Assembly (NCBI GenBank): GCA_958510875.1
Contig: OY294067.1
Location: 101,166,010-101,230,009, forward strand
Direction of reading: 5' to 3'
Source of the DNA: Endomychus coccineus
Lineage: Eukaryota; Arthropoda; Insecta; Coleoptera; Endomychidae
Length of the DNA stretch: 64,000 bases
The notes under the pieces were generated by a model that saw only the letters and a program-made list of their open reading frames with translations, did no database searches and was not told the DNA's origin. Positions 1-12,152 of this stretch are shown here, one piece after another (the first letter of the stretch is position 1; every line of letters starts with the position of its first letter). The position numbers and the translations under genes are program-made.

Positions 1-1800
1 GTCAGTGACCCGTTCATTCAGTTCAAAAAATTCGAAATAACACACATTCGAGTAATATGTTCATGAACAACTATTCCAAAATGATTGCTGATAGTTTTCA
101 AATCATGTACATCGAATAGAAATCTGTTGACTTTTATGTCTTGTTCTCCGAATCAATGATAACATGTCATACTTGGTTATGTTCCCAACAGCCATTGCAC
201 TGAATAAGTGCCGGGTATATGTTCGTCAAAAGAGGTATGCACATTTTTTTACATCTGTTTATTAAACTGAAGAATGGAGCTGTAGGTACCTCTAGTTATT
301 TATCTCGAAGAAACATGGATGTTCGAAGATGGTATTGTCGGTTTCTGGCAAACCTGACAAGATGTTAGCACTATAACTATGAAAACGATGAAAACTGATG
401 GCGCATTGTATATTGTTGGTACTTCATGTTGGCTGTACAGCAGGTTTTGTTCGTGGTACACAGATATTTTCTCCAAAAATATAGGATGTCGATTATCATG
501 GTGTATCAAAACAACTAATTAAATTGGTTTGAAGTGATGTGAACTTTTAGTGATTTTAGAAGAACCCTCCACCATCGTTATGGGCTTTTGAAATCATAAT
601 TGTGATTTTAGATGTCATATCGTTTGAAGAAGATATATGCGGTGGTTATTAAGGGAAATGACTGGAGTAAATTTGTTGAGAAATTAGTCAAGTATGACGT
701 GATATCATCGATTCGGCGAACAAGACATATAATTCAACAGATTTCGATACGATGAAAACTATCAGCACGAAATATTTTGAACTGATTGAACTGGTCAATG
801 ACCAGTTTCCAATCCACATTTATCGTCCAAGTTTACTGAATTAGTTGAAACATTCAATAAGAACGGATGGTGAAGTTAAAGAAGGAAAAGTACCTTTTCT
901 GACTTTGAATGAAATTAGGTGATGATCATTACCTTTTGTCTAGGAATTCTGCAAAATGCTATAGAAATGTAAGCTGTTTAGACACCTTGATGAATCTTCA
1001 AGGCAGAGTCCTGCTTTGGGCTAACGAACGTTCACAATAATTATCCAACAATAAAAAATATTCTCAAAAACTCATCTGTGAATCCGATACCGTCAATACT
1101 AGTTATTTCTAGAACAACAATATCTTTTCATGATATATTTTACAGCCAACAAGTCATTGTGACATTCTAAAAGATGAATAAACACTGTTTTGATAGTGCT
1201 GGTGCTTCTCTAGGCATGTTGATGCACTCGTTGGAATAAAAAGTTTTTCTGAGTCTGACAAATAAGCATGAAGAATAAGTTTAAGGTTCCCAAACTATGG
1301 GAATGGAAAAGATCTTTCTAAATTTTTTGATTGAGCCAGTTATTTCTTATTGTACCAATCAAAGAGGGGAAATTTCTCATCTTCACTTTGCTTTCTGATG
1401 GAATATGGATTTGAAATTCACGTTATTTCTTGTTTATTTGATGTTGACTGAGATGCAGGATAATCATCACTCAATCAAGTATGCATGGAATTGGGTTCGA
1501 AGGTGATCACAAATGAGTGGACATAATTCACTCAGAATTGTGATGCAATTCTGAGTATGTTCATGTTCTTTACTAGAACTAGAAATAGAGTAACTACATC
1601 TTGGTTTTTGAAAAGAACGAGGTGAAGAAAAATGCAAAGATTGAAATTTCTTTACTGTCTGTAGTGCTATCTGGTCGAACAGTGAATTGAAAATCTTTCA
1701 TGTGCCTCTGTCCTCTATATTATCAATGCAGTTATTGCGAGTAGAATGGTTCTTATTGAAATTAAAACATCGAAATGACTTTATTGTAAAACAGTAAAAA
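1..1800. other. AT-rich stretch, nothing recognised
   Basis: I see no coding region, repeat or RNA gene that I can support here. Short open frames exist on both strands but have no recognisable motif and no clear splice context. Confidence 0.5.
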
Positions 1801-1888
1801 GAATCAGTGACGGTGGTCCAAATTTGCGAATCTAATAATTCAACTGAATAGAATTATATTCGCAAATTTGGACCACCGTCACTAATTC
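1801..1888. repeat. Near-perfect hairpin (inverted repeat)
   Basis: Positions 1806-1831 and 1858-1883 are exact reverse complements (26 bp). The match extends to 1801 and 1888 with one mismatch. The 26-nt centre itself has short arms (ataattc / gaattat). An RNA copy would fold into one long stem. It could be a small foldback element, the remains of a MITE, or a source of small RNA. The sequence alone does not separate these. Confidence 0.9.
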
Positions 1889-1913
1889 ATTACTAAGAAC
1901 CCACTCAAATTTA

Positions 1914-2306
1914 TTATGAAGGAAATATGATTTTAGTAAGCGAAACATTTTTAATCCATAATATTGATGGCTGGATAAGAAATTGATATAACAGTGCATA
2001 ATCATTTTCTTTAATTTTGATACTAAAATTCAGCCGTTCATTTTCTTTGAGACCATTCCAAAAATCTGGAAAGTCTCTTATCATGCCTTGGTCGTAGCAC
2101 TCATTGGAATGTGACATATTGGCTTCCAAGTTTTCTACGTTCGTCAGGATATTTCTTCTGGTAGAAGCAACTAAAAGTGAACCATCAGGTTTTGAGTCTT
2201 CTCTGATTATGGTAATCTGCGAAATGTGTAATGAAAAGTATGAATTATTTGTAACGTTGAAGCTCTTTCCTCTATGTATATCCGACAACCGTTCTTTCAG
2301 GATCAT
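1914..2306 (-). CDS. Exon-like open frame, unrecognised protein
   Basis: A 130-codon minus-strand frame ending in TAA at the 1914 side. I do not recognise the family. Codon content looks protein-like, and two short motifs recur elsewhere in the window. TRRNILT also occurs in the frame at 3282-3392, and PDFWNG also occurs in the plus-strand exon at 17267-17387. Both the recurrence and the mixed polar/hydrophobic pattern argue against chance. The frame is closed upstream by a stop near 2325, so it would have to be a 3' exon joined to something at higher coordinates, possibly the 3282-3392 exon. No signal peptide or membrane segment is visible. It may be a pseudogene. Confidence 0.4.
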   Translation of the reverse strand: MILKERLSDIHRGKSFNVTNNSYFSLHISQITIIREDSKPDGSLLVASTRRNILTNVENLEANMSHSNECYDQGMIRDFPDFWNGLKENERLNFSIKIKENDYALLYQFLIQPSILWIKNVSLTKIIFPS

Positions 2307-2309
2307 TTG

Positions 2310-3080
2310 GAAAACGACAAGTAGTTAAAGAGGTAATATTTGAATTTTAGTTACTATCACAACCAGGATCAAAACAAAAACCTGGAATTTTTGTAAATAA
2401 GCTCACACTATGAAATTTTTATATACAGGATTAATACATGCATTGAGCAATTTGAAACGAAACTATCATTTATGTTGGCGAAAATTCAATTGAGATATTC
2501 AACTTAAAATGAAGAATGTTATAATTGGATAATTCGGAAGATGCCGAATTTGATTATAACTGTAATTGCTAATTCTATATAAAGTCACATGACACTAGAT
2601 TTGTTCAACTTTAATTCCTTATGATTCTACATTTCCGTTCGCAACATTTAATGGAATGGAACTTCTTTCAATTACAATTTTCCATAACTCAATCTACATT
2701 ATGATTAGGTAGCATAATATACGAGCGATATATTTGTAACTTTTTCAAAGATTTAGATATCTTCCATTAAAAATAAATACTGATTCAATATAATGAGTTC
2801 ACATTCGATTATTTGCAGGTTGGTAACGAAATACGAACAAAACAATTCTGAGAAATTTTTGGGAGTTCTATTTTCATACGAAGTTCTCAACTCAACTATA
2901 ATAATTCACGTATATTGTTCCCAAACAAAAGCAAATTAAATAGATGGAATAAAACCACTGATGATGAAAATTTGATACACACCAATTGACTTTATATATC
3001 AGACTAAGAATATAATTATACGTTGGTATTTGAATGATATACCAAATTAATTAGAGAATCAATTGAAATTTTATACAAAA
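2310..3080. other. AT-rich spacer or intron
   Basis: Nothing recognisable. If the frames at 1914-2306 and 3282-3392 belong to one minus-strand gene, this would be intron. Confidence 0.3.
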
Positions 3081-3087
3081 TTGGATA

Positions 3088-3392
3088 CTAGATGACTAAA
3101 AAACGGGTAGTGACAAATCTGAATTCAAACTGCTTTTTTGGATATACATTTTGGATATAAGTTACTTGAATATTTGCCATTACTTTCTTGAGAAATGTTG
3201 GATCTGTATTTGAAATACGTTCGGCCAATTCTGATTTTTCCCAATCATTTTTCTTTATATAAGGCAAAATGTTCTTCATACCGAGTTAGAATATTCCTTC
3301 TGGTTTGACTCGCATAGCATTTTGGACACGACTCTCCGTCGATATTGTAAATTCCGGATTTATCGAAGTCGTAAACTTTATCAAAGGTACTG
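3088..3392 (-). CDS. Exon-like frames, same unknown family
   Basis: On the minus strand 3392-3282 is a 111-nt open stretch with a plausible 3' splice site before it (ends ccgtttcag) and a GTATGA donor after it. Its translation carries the motif NIDGESCPKC followed by TRRNILT, the latter shared with 1914-2306. A second frame at 3088-3279 follows directly and is rich in charged residues, but how the two would be joined is unclear. I cannot name the protein. A Cys-x2-Cys pair is the only possible ligand motif. Parts of a decayed paralogue would look the same. Confidence 0.35.
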
Positions 3393-3659
3393 CTGAAACG
3401 GTTTTTTAGATTGTTCTTACTTAAACTTGTAACTCCTATGCATAGTATGAAAAAATATCAAGTAGGTATAAACATTTGTAGAACCCATTTCTCTTGTCAA
3501 CAACAGTTTCGGCTATTTTCGAGAGAATCACAAGTACTGCTATTATTCTCGGAATACGAAATCATTCCTCAATTCAATATGGTCGAAAACTCGAATGTAA
3601 GCTTTCTAAATGGCATCTTGATGATAGCGGAAGAAAATTTCCATCCTTAATAAATTGCA

Positions 3660-4400
3660 AACATAAAACCTAAACAAGAATGAGAATAGAATAAGAATAA
3701 GAATATGTTTATTGAAACAAACTTGGTATTATGTGAATACAGGAAAATAGACGCCCTAAACCCCAAGAGGTTTGTATTGTGGCATATAATGTATTACAAT
3801 AGTACAGTAGAGAATTGAATATTTTGATTCATTAGTCAGATGATGAATATAATATATATTTTGAGTAGGCAATATAACAACAATTAGGAAATGCTCAGAC
3901 AACTCAAAAATATGTGGGCGTTATCAATGAGATAAGTATAGACTTCATGTTCAATTTTTGTAACATTATTATTAATTGATCTCAAGGCAAACGGCAAAAG
4001 TTTGTTATAGACTTTTTGTTCGTTTAAGGAAAAACCATTTTGACATTTTATATTGGAGAATTTATTGATTTTAATTTCGTTATGTAAGCTCCTCTTGTGT
4101 GATAGACATGATCTATGCACTTAGTTTCCACTTTTAGATGCATGCAGATTATACAATGATATATGTGAAGTGTTCTTACTTCAGCACATTTATTTGTTTG
4201 TATAAAATATCCGCGGAAAACCCTTTAGATTTGTCCATGATTATTTTTAAGCCGTAATTTTGGACAATATTAAGACATTGCATTTTTATATAGACCCCTA
4301 CGATTCGATGCCATATTTTAATAAGAATTCCACCAGAGTCTTGTATATATTTTTAATCATACGAATTACCATGTATTTTCTCATTTGATAAAATTTATAA
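3660..4400 (-). mobile_element. CR1-like non-LTR retrotransposon, 3' end
   Basis: The minus strand at 4120-3885 reads through a region resembling the last part of CR1/L2-type ORF2 proteins: a (H/N)-TRG-like segment, then QNGFSLNEQKVYNKL, then a Leu-rich end. The line upstream (4330-4200) resembles the preceding part of the same family, but in another frame and with stops. On the coding strand the 3' side (3720-3690) ends in TTATTC-type short repeats, which suits a CR1-like tail. No RT core is present, so the copy is strongly 5' truncated and frame-shifted. The call rests on pattern memory of the family, not on an alignment. Confidence 0.5.
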
Positions 4401-4439
4401 ATTAGTTCTCTTCATCATCATTATCATTCGAAGGGAGGG

Positions 4440-5515
4440 AGCTTAGCCCTCTGATGCACTTAGGCCACACAGTTGGGCCCATTGTACGCACCGTGGTCAG
4501 AAATCTATTCTATTCTAGCAGGTTTGTGGCCCACCAGAAGCTCAGAATATTGCCAGTGCTGGCTTCCATGAGTTCTTCTGGAAGCAGTTTTGATTCTCCA
4601 AAGTGTCGGAGCAAGAGGGATGCTAATGCTGGGCATTCCAACAGGATTTGAGAGGCAATATCTTCTGCCTCTCTGCATTTCCTACATATTGGGTCATCTG
4701 TGATGCCCATAGTGTGGAGATGTTTGTTAGGACGCCAGTGACCGGTTAGGATTCCAGTCATCTCTTTGATGTCCCTTCTGTTCAGAGAAAGGATTTTTTT
4801 TGAGGGCCTAGGCGCAGCTTCTTTAATGAAGAGCTTGACTTGCTTCATGCGTGGTGATTCTCGCTACAATTAAGACCACACTTTATCCAGTTGGCCCAGA
4901 AGGGCGAGACCCCCTACGCAGTTTCATAAAGGAACCATTGGCTCCGGCTCGATAGGGGCGCTAGACGACCCTCGCCTGGTCAGAGAGTCGACCATTTCGT
5001 TTCCTACAACTCCGCTGTGTCCAGGGACATATATGAGTTGAACTTTATTTGTCCTAGCTAGTTCAGCCAGTGTATTCCTGCATTCTTTGATAAGCCTTGA
5101 TCTGACTCCAGGTGATTTGAGAGCTTCCAGAGACGATCAGATGCTTGTGCTAATATGCGCCTATTTACATATTTTATTTGCAGGTTTTCCATGGCACAAG
5201 TCGGTATTGCGTAGACCTCCGCCTGAAAAACCGTACAGTGAGCGCCTAGAGTCACTGAGATAGTCATCCTTTGCCTTTTTAGTTACACTTCCGCCACAGA
5301 AGCCTGACCTACCTTGGACCCATCTGTGAACCATACGAACCCGTCTGGTGGCAGTAGGGTAAGAGTTTCTTTGTTCCGATCTCATTCATCTGGAATGAGG
5401 ATTTTGAGCGTGATTTGCAGCTCGCACAGCGTCTCCATCTGTCGCCCGAAGGTGACCCCAGCCAAGTTTGCGCCATAGGCTGTAACCAACTCCCTCCCAA
5501 ATTACTAATTTTGGT
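4440..5515 (-). mobile_element. Non-LTR retrotransposon, RNase H end
   Basis: Minus-strand remnants of the C-terminal part of an RNase-H-bearing non-LTR element (I/LOA/R1-like group). The segment 4848-4510 contains the typical tail: a LTGHWRPNKHLHTMG stretch followed by CRKCREAEDIASQILLEC, a Cys-rich end common to these proteins. Further upstream, frames at 5385-5058 contain an RNase H-like core with LGAHCTVFQAEVYAI. Several frameshifts separate the pieces. It is probably the 3' half of the element whose RT lies at 7290-8360, the two being separated by the insertion at 5520-7288. The region between the YADD motif and RNase H is missing. Confidence 0.75.
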
Positions 5516-5519
5516 GGAA

Positions 5520-7288
5520 GATTAGTTGTCCCCTAAGGTTACGGTACGGTCAGAGTTCTTCTAGTTTAGTTTTGTGGTTGGTATTTGAGAAATGCTCTTC
5601 CTACAGAAGAATAATGTCTTTGCCTTGAATAAAATGATGACAAACCTTTGTAGCTATTTATTAACAGAAATAAATCATTAACTATTTACAATATTATATA
5701 CAATTATCAACAATCAAAATATCTATACAGTTTTCACTGGAAATGACAACATTTATAAGACAGTGATATTCGGTCATCCCTATATGATATACGCTATTCG
5801 ATTATTAAATCCAAATGATTCCGCGAAAGTTTTTTATCAGGCTCACTAACAGCTGGTATCTCGATTAGGTCAATATACCCTAACACGATGTAAGAAATGA
5901 TAATATCAGATTGTACACGTCTTCCTGAATTCGACTCGGAAATCTGTTTACTTGAGAGGTGACCAAGCACCCGTGTACTACTGTGTCTCTCCTTATGACA
6001 ATTTATTACGCCTCGGTTTATCTTTTGGTTTAATAGAAATATGGAATCAGTGTTCGGAAGAACAAATTACTATTAAATTGTTCACGGGGAATCCCTAACT
6101 TGAAATGGAACTCAATCTCTTTACGGAAATTCTTAATTGTTAACTAAACTGGTATTCATCATTGCATTCATATGAAACGACTGTCAACACTGAATCGTCT
6201 CGTAGAATTTGATTGAAAATTAAAACAAAAATTGATTCTTCACGGAAAATATTATTAAATCATGAACGGAACAGCTCTTCTCAATATATTCAGGAAAAAC
6301 AATCGTCAACACTTGACTGTTTTCTAGAATTATTGAAATAAACTCAGATTCAAATAGTGACGGAAAATAATAACTAATTATGAACAGTACGGCGCTTCCC
6401 AATATATTCAGAAAAAACAATCGTCAGCACTTGACTGTCTTCTAGAATTATTGAAATAAACTCAGATTCAAATAGTGACGGAAAATAATAATTAATTATG
6501 AACAGTACGGCGCTTCCCAATATATTCAGAAAAAACAATCGTCAGCACTTGACTGTCTTCTAGAATTATTGAAATAAACTCAGATTCAAATAGTGACGGA
6601 AAATAATAACTAATTATGAACAGTACGGCGCTTCCCAATATATTCAGAAAAAACAATCGTCAGCACTTGACTGTCTTCTAGAATTATTGAAATAAACTCA
6701 GATTCAAATAGTGACGGAAAATAATAACTAATTATGAACAGTACGGCGCTTCCCAATATATTCAGAAAAAACAATCGTCAGCACTTGACTGTCTTCTAGA
6801 ATTATTGAAATAAACTCAGATTCAAATAGTGACGGAAAATAATAATTAATTATGAACAGTACGGCGTTTCCCAATATATTCAGGAAAAACAATCGTCAAC
6901 ACTGGACTGTTTTCTAGAATTATTGAAATGTAAATTCGGCAATTGAATCTTTACGGAAAAATTATTAGTTAGCAAAGTCGAGAATATACTTACTCTCCAT
7001 TTATCGGATTAAATGGAAAAACTCTACTTTCGGTATCTCGGGTTTACTGCTTCAGCTACGGTGGTCTCCTCGCAAGTGATTTTTAGATGGGAGACCGGCC
7101 TCCTTTTATACTCTGAAGTTGACACGTCATGTCATTGAGAATGTCGCCAGAACGCGGACTCGCTTATCAGGAGCTACACTCTGCTGTCGTGTTTTTATAC
7201 ACATAGTGTAACAAAGTTTGATTCCTTTATTTCGGTAGAGGTGACTTACTTGGGCAATAATATTAATTAGTAACGACGCTTCGTTACA
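5520..7288. mobile_element. Insertion of unknown type with internal satellite
   Basis: About 1.77 kb that interrupts the non-LTR coding sequence. No protein is recognisable. The segment begins near a TG (5529) and ends near a CA (7288), as an LTR would, but I see no convincing target duplication. Near its right end is the imperfect palindrome gtaacgacgcttcgttac (7271-7288). The centre holds the 118-bp tandem repeat listed separately. A solo LTR, a DNA element or a satellite-bearing segment are all possible. Confidence 0.45.
6122..6953. repeat. 118-bp tandem repeat, about 7 copies
   Basis: The landmark acggaaa recurs with its cgg at 6124, 6243, 6361, 6479, 6597, 6715, 6833 and 6954, so the period is 118 bp (119 and 121 at the edges). 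The copies from 6361 to 6833 are almost identical, while the outer ones are diverged. Each unit contains a conserved caatcgtcag segment and an attattgaaataaac segment. This is a minisatellite inside the 5520-7288 insertion. Confidence 0.95.
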
Positions 7289-8231
7289 AGTCTAGGGAAT
7301 AAAACCCAGCCTTTTCCAGTTCCTTCAAGAGTACATCGACTACAAGGCACCACAGAAGCGGAGGACACCTTTCTGTAGACAGCCTTTTGTAGCGGTGGTT
7401 TGTACAATGCATCCGTTATGTTGCGCCTTTATCGCACGGGTAGATAACATGGCTTCAATCCATCGCATCAATGTTGGACTGACTCAGCTCCTCAGCGGCT
7501 GAGCAGATAGACTCGACGGACGTGTTATCAAATGCCCCTTCGATGTCCATAAATACCCCAGGGCGTGTTCCTCAAGTCCGCTTCAGTCGAGAGGTCAGCC
7601 TGGTAGGCGTGTTGTCGACAGTGTAAGGGATGGGCCTTCAGTGTGCCATCTCTCAAGTATCTGTCAATCAGTCTTTCCATTGCCTTTAATGGGAATGAGG
7701 TTAGACTAATAAGGCGGGGTGGTGCCTTTGCTTGGGTATAATCAGTTTCACCCGCCTTTGGAATAAACACGAATTTCACTGCCCGCCATAGCTTTGGAAT
7801 AAAATCAGTGGCTATGCAAAATTGGAAGATTTCCACCAATAGCTCGATGATAATTCCCTGACCCTCATATAGGAGAGCCGGGAAGATACCATCTTCGCCT
7901 GATGATTTATATGGTCCGAACCCGGATATGACCCACTTCATCTTGTCATGATTGACTTTGTCGGAGGACAGACGAAAGTCACCATTACGACGGTCCCTCT
8001 GTCCATCGTCTCTTTCGAAAGTCAGATCTCTGTCTCTCAGGAAAATTAACCGACACTAGGTGTCTCAGTGTTCATTCCGGAGTCGTGGTGTACTCAATAC
8101 TCGGAAGAAGCACTGATCCAATTCTGGCTCTGTTGTCTTTTGAGAGAACTTTGCAGAGTCTTGCTGCAGAGTGTAGCTTGTTGATATCCCCGCAAGTATC
8201 ACGTTTTGAAGTTCTCAACGCTTTTTCATAG

Positions 8232-8328
<97 letters not shown>

Positions 8329-8360
8329 CTATGATCGAAAAAAACACTTCAGAAGACACT
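7289..8360 (-). mobile_element. Non-LTR retrotransposon RT core
   Basis: Minus-strand RT of the same RNase-H-type non-LTR element. In coding order it shows SGEDGIFPALL with the usual spacing to a fingers-region segment, then IPKAGETDY, a RLISLTSF-like block, and FMDIEGAFDNTSVES (motif A with its catalytic Asp, around 7550-7500). The GVL-type turn before the catalytic loop follows near 7370. The YADD motif is absent because the 5520-7288 insertion begins just after. A (TA)n run breaks the frame at 8239-8320. Frameshifts and stops make it non-functional. Confidence 0.8.
8239..8320. repeat. (TA)n microsatellite
   Basis: About 41 uninterrupted TA units inside the non-LTR element, between its endonuclease and RT parts. 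Confidence 0.98.
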
Positions 8361-8399
8361 ACTCATTTCAAAACCTGAGTCACTATTACCCTAGGGCAA

Positions 8400-9420
8400 A
8401 GGGTCAGATCAATAACCTCCTGCCTTGTAGACGTGAAATAAGTTGATATTGACCCTCTATTGAGGATATCAAGCTTTGTGCAGCTAAGAAACTCTAGCAA
8501 CACCTCCCCCCTGGAATTGACATCACTGCTCCCTCACATTGTTTGGTGGGCATTGGCGTCGCACCCCAAGAGAAGCGGAATCCCCTGCTCTTTACAAGAT
8601 CGACATAATTCCGCCACCTCGAAATCCTGGCATGGGGGTCACATTCAGGTCTTTAGTGAATATGCAGTCCCCAGGACGGTCTACAGTCGTACAATAATGT
8701 AATACACCCCTGGTTTGGGTAATGTCCCTGGAAGGCCCATGGTTTCTGAATCTGCAACAGTTTAATTTTTTTCTCAATGAGTCAATGAGCTTTTTACACA
8801 GCATAGTAGTTGAAGACTTACCGTGCTGGAGGTTGATTTGTAGAAATTTTTGCTGGCATAGTGGCAGCAAAACATCTACAAATCCTAATTTTTGGAGAAG
8901 TAGCAGTCTCATGGAACATCGCTAGGTAGCCATATTTCGACTGCCGCCTCCTCCAGCGGACCGGCGTTTGGTGAGCCATCTTCCGGTCCATTGAGAATGG
9001 CATGGTTTGGAAGATGCCTCTTTCTAGGCACCCGTAACATGGCCCTCAGCTCTACTTCACGGAGACTGACCATATCCCCCCGGGTTTCAAGGCGACCACT
9101 GTTTTTAGCAGCCACTCTCTGGAGGCATCATCCGCTGCTGTTGTTAGCAGACACCAGTTACAAACTTCCACCTTTATCATTAGGGTGGTCAGTTCTTCGG
9201 TCTCGGGGCAGGATACAGATGGCCTTGTAGGGAACAATCCGAGGTTGGTGGGAGGTGAGGAAGAACCCTGCAAGGAACCCTCTTATGGGAAGGGAGGACT
9301 GGAGACTCCTGTAAGGAGCCCTTTGGTTGAGGGAAGGGAAAAGAGGGGTAAGAGGGTTCCTGGGAGGAGCCCTCTCGGGTTTCTGGTTTTTTAATTGATT
9401 CCATAGGATTTAAACGATTA
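8400..9420 (-). mobile_element. Non-LTR endonuclease start and ORF1 zinc knuckle
   Basis: On the minus strand 8912-8592 begins with a segment resembling the N-terminus of an APE-type endonuclease (KFLQINLQHGKSSTTMLC), and NHGPSRDITQTRG and VDRPGDCIF stretches follow. Upstream, 9060-8960 shows a CCHC zinc-knuckle remnant: CYGCLERG in one frame and RKRHLPNHAILNGPED in the next, which is typical of the ORF1 (gag-like) end. 9404-9189 is a Pro/Ser-rich frame that may be older ORF1. The order ORF1, endonuclease, RT, RNase H from 9400 down to 4440 supports a single element with the later insertion. Confidence 0.6.
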
Positions 9421-9720
9421 TTGAGGACAGTCAGTCGTCATTCGCAGAACCCCATACGGATGGAAGGCCTAATACACCCGAGAGTCGGCCCGGTTTCTCG
9501 GAGGATTCGTTTGCGGCCTGTAACCCAGACCATTCAGCCAGAGGCACGGTATCTTAACATCTGAGCTTGTGGGATGTTTATCGGCTTCCCGGTCTAGATC
9601 CGATGTGTTCAGTAAATAACAGAGCCGCCTCTGGTAGGGTGCGATTCTTCATCGCGCACAAACGATCTTAGCTTAGCTTCCTCGAAAGTTATCGCCCTGA
9701 GACTCCGATACCGTCATTGT
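9421..9720. other. Possible 5' part of the non-LTR element
   Basis: More GC-rich than its surroundings and adjacent to the ORF1 remnant. I see no intact frame. It may be the 5' UTR or decayed start of the element. Confidence 0.3.
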
Positions 9721-9759
9721 CTCTTGACCCCAATTAGTTTTCTTACTTAGGTTGCTGAA

Positions 9760-10790
9760 TGTTCTACTTGTATATTCCACATAAGATTGATAACAATGAC
9801 TATACCAAGATATTTGTTGTAGTCTGTAGCTTGTATGACATTTTCACATTCGCAGTCCGACATTCTGCTGACTAAACATTTTTGGGTATGTATGTAGTTT
9901 GTTTACGTTATTGCATTCACTAGCTTCCGTGATTGAAAAACTTATGAAATTCAGTTTTATTTTAATTGAAGGTTGTTCTATTGTAACCAACAATTCACAG
10001 TACTAAGACCACAAGTAGCTTTATTTATGAGTGAATGGGAATATCTATCACCGAATATGATAAATGTGTCGTCAGCATAGTTTATAAGTTTTGCGTCAAT
10101 CGGGAGGTCCCTATCGAATTTATATAAATTGAGAACAATGTTGGTCCCAGAATGATGCCCTGCGGTATGCTAATTTTCATTACCTGGGCTTCACTTAAAG
10201 TGTCATTTATTTGTATAATTTGCGATCGGACATGTTAATAATTAGTCCTCTAATGCCGATATTCTCAATTTTTTTAATAATATATCATAGGAAACCGCAT
10301 CGAAGGCCGTGGCAAGATCCATGAAAATAACCAGACTTTTATTATTCTGATTGAAATTTGAGTTTATTGTATTTGTTTAATTCAAGTACCGCATCTTCAG
10401 AGCTTCTAGACCTCAAATTGTAGATAATAATAATCCACAATTCTATCTTCCATGCATGATTCAAAAATTTGTTGTTTTATCATCGAGATCGGTCTGTTAT
10501 TATTGATATCATCCCCACATCCTGATTTAAATAATGGAATAACTGTGATACGCTTAAGTCGCTTGCCACTACTCCTGTAACAAATATACAGACTATAATA
10601 TGTTGAAGAGGTTCAATTAGATGGACATGCATGATTATAATCAATTTTGGAGTCATTTTATCTTCCCCTGGAGCGCTGCCGTTTTTCAATCTAGATATTT
10701 TATTAACAATTCCGTTTCTATCCATAGGCGTTAGGAATATAGACTGGGGTTGACATATAGTACATATCATTATCCTGGTTCCGTTGATGA
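9760..10790 (-). mobile_element. CR1/Jockey-like non-LTR RT fragment
   Basis: The minus strand shows, in coding order from 10770, LKNGSAPGEDKMTPKLI (fingers block), then a PLFKSGCGDDINNNRPIS-like block in the next frame. IFMDLATAFDAVSYD (motif A) follows near 10330-10300, then an IPQG(I)ILGP motif near 10180, and INYADDTFIIFGD with the catalytic YADD at about 10079-10068. The order and spacing are those of a non-LTR RT. It differs from the element just to the left. Several frameshifts and stops are present, with no endonuclease and no RNase H, so it is a truncated dead copy. Confidence 0.85.
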
Positions 10791-10799
10791 ACTCGAAAG

Positions 10800-11885
10800 A
10801 CTCAAACAGCTGTCCGGAACTACAAGCTACAGTGTTACTATTTGATCTGGAGAAACCTATTTGAACATTACCTTCGGAAACAAATTTTGTTATTGACAGT
10901 TGAATTATGCTGCTAGATATTTTGACGATTGTTCTTCTACATTTTTGCTATTCCTAGAATTCCATTCATGTAGAAAGGATAGAAGCTACATGATGAATGC
11001 ATATTTTCGCGCAAATGAGTTTGTGAATGATCAGAACATTTCTTTTCCGATTCTTGTTTTGTCAGTAAATCAAATATTATTGATCCTTACATGTGACATT
11101 CAACATTCAACAACTATTTTTCACTGAATTTGAAGTGCAATATTCGACGACCAAATAACCATTCCTTTGATTCCCATCATAATATATCAGTCTATAAATT
11201 GAATATTCATGTTCGTTCCAATCGTCGATAATGTAAATTATGTTCGATGATTCCATGGTTATTACAGTATTAAAACAGCAAGTGCTCAGTAATTAGTTAT
11301 CTGGTTATGTCTACAATATCGGTTTCAAATGCACTGTCAAGGATCACAATAATTACCTGGTAACATTGACAGGGAAAAATTATTGAAGTTTCAGTTATCC
11401 AAGATGTTTCTATTTGAAGTAATGCAAATATGAGTTGATTCTATTACTGTAAGCAATGCCGCTAAGATGATATTGGCAAAGATTTACAACTAATAATTCT
11501 GATCTCCTTTCTTTCAGTAGATTATAATCACATGAAATTGCTTTCTATCGCTTTCCAATGTTTAATATACACAAGGAAAAAATTGAACCTAGTAAATGTG
11601 TGTCAGTATGTGTTAAGTTTTCTTCAATAATTGAACATAGGTAGGCATTCAATCACAGTAGCATTAAGGTAAAAAGGCATTTCACTTTCTCTTTCGTCTG
11701 AATTAAATAGCGACATTATTAGTGTATACGCATCAACGTCCCTACACTTATTAGCATTATAATTCTTGTTACAATTTTTTGGAATCTATGATGAAGGTAA
11801 TGTTTCCTTCATCCGAGAACATTCTTGCACCGTGAAAAAGTATTCGAGTAGGCGATATCATTGTTCGCAAGATTCATATTTTATT
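10800..11885. other. AT-rich stretch, nothing recognised
   Basis: No supported feature. A 75-codon plus-strand frame at 10900-11127 has no recognisable motif. Confidence 0.4.
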
Positions 11886-12152
11886 CTCCGACGACCACAT
11901 GCGAAAATGACAAATAGCACACTATTTAGTTACTTCGAAAATGACAAATATCACCCTAGAGATGAAAAGTTAAATATCACACTAGAGTGATATGTGTATC
12001 TATAGCTATATGTATTGCATAATGGAATTGAAGTGTGCTTTGAAATTAATATTGCAATAACGTCAGATAAACTTTAGAAGTGTCAGTTTTGCATATGCAA
12101 CATTCTTATCATATACAAAACCGTGAAAATAGTATCTTAAATTCCATGAAAC

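Noticed and set aside
6122..6953. Array-like repeats as a CRISPR
   Set aside because: Units are contiguous 118-bp tandem copies with no unique spacers.
8072..8359. A protein with Ile-Tyr repeats
   Set aside because: It is the translation of a (TA)n microsatellite.
9185..9404. Gly/Arg-rich plus-strand frame and Pro-rich minus-strand frame as genes
   Set aside because: Low-complexity sequence at the 5' edge of a non-LTR element, with no independent support.
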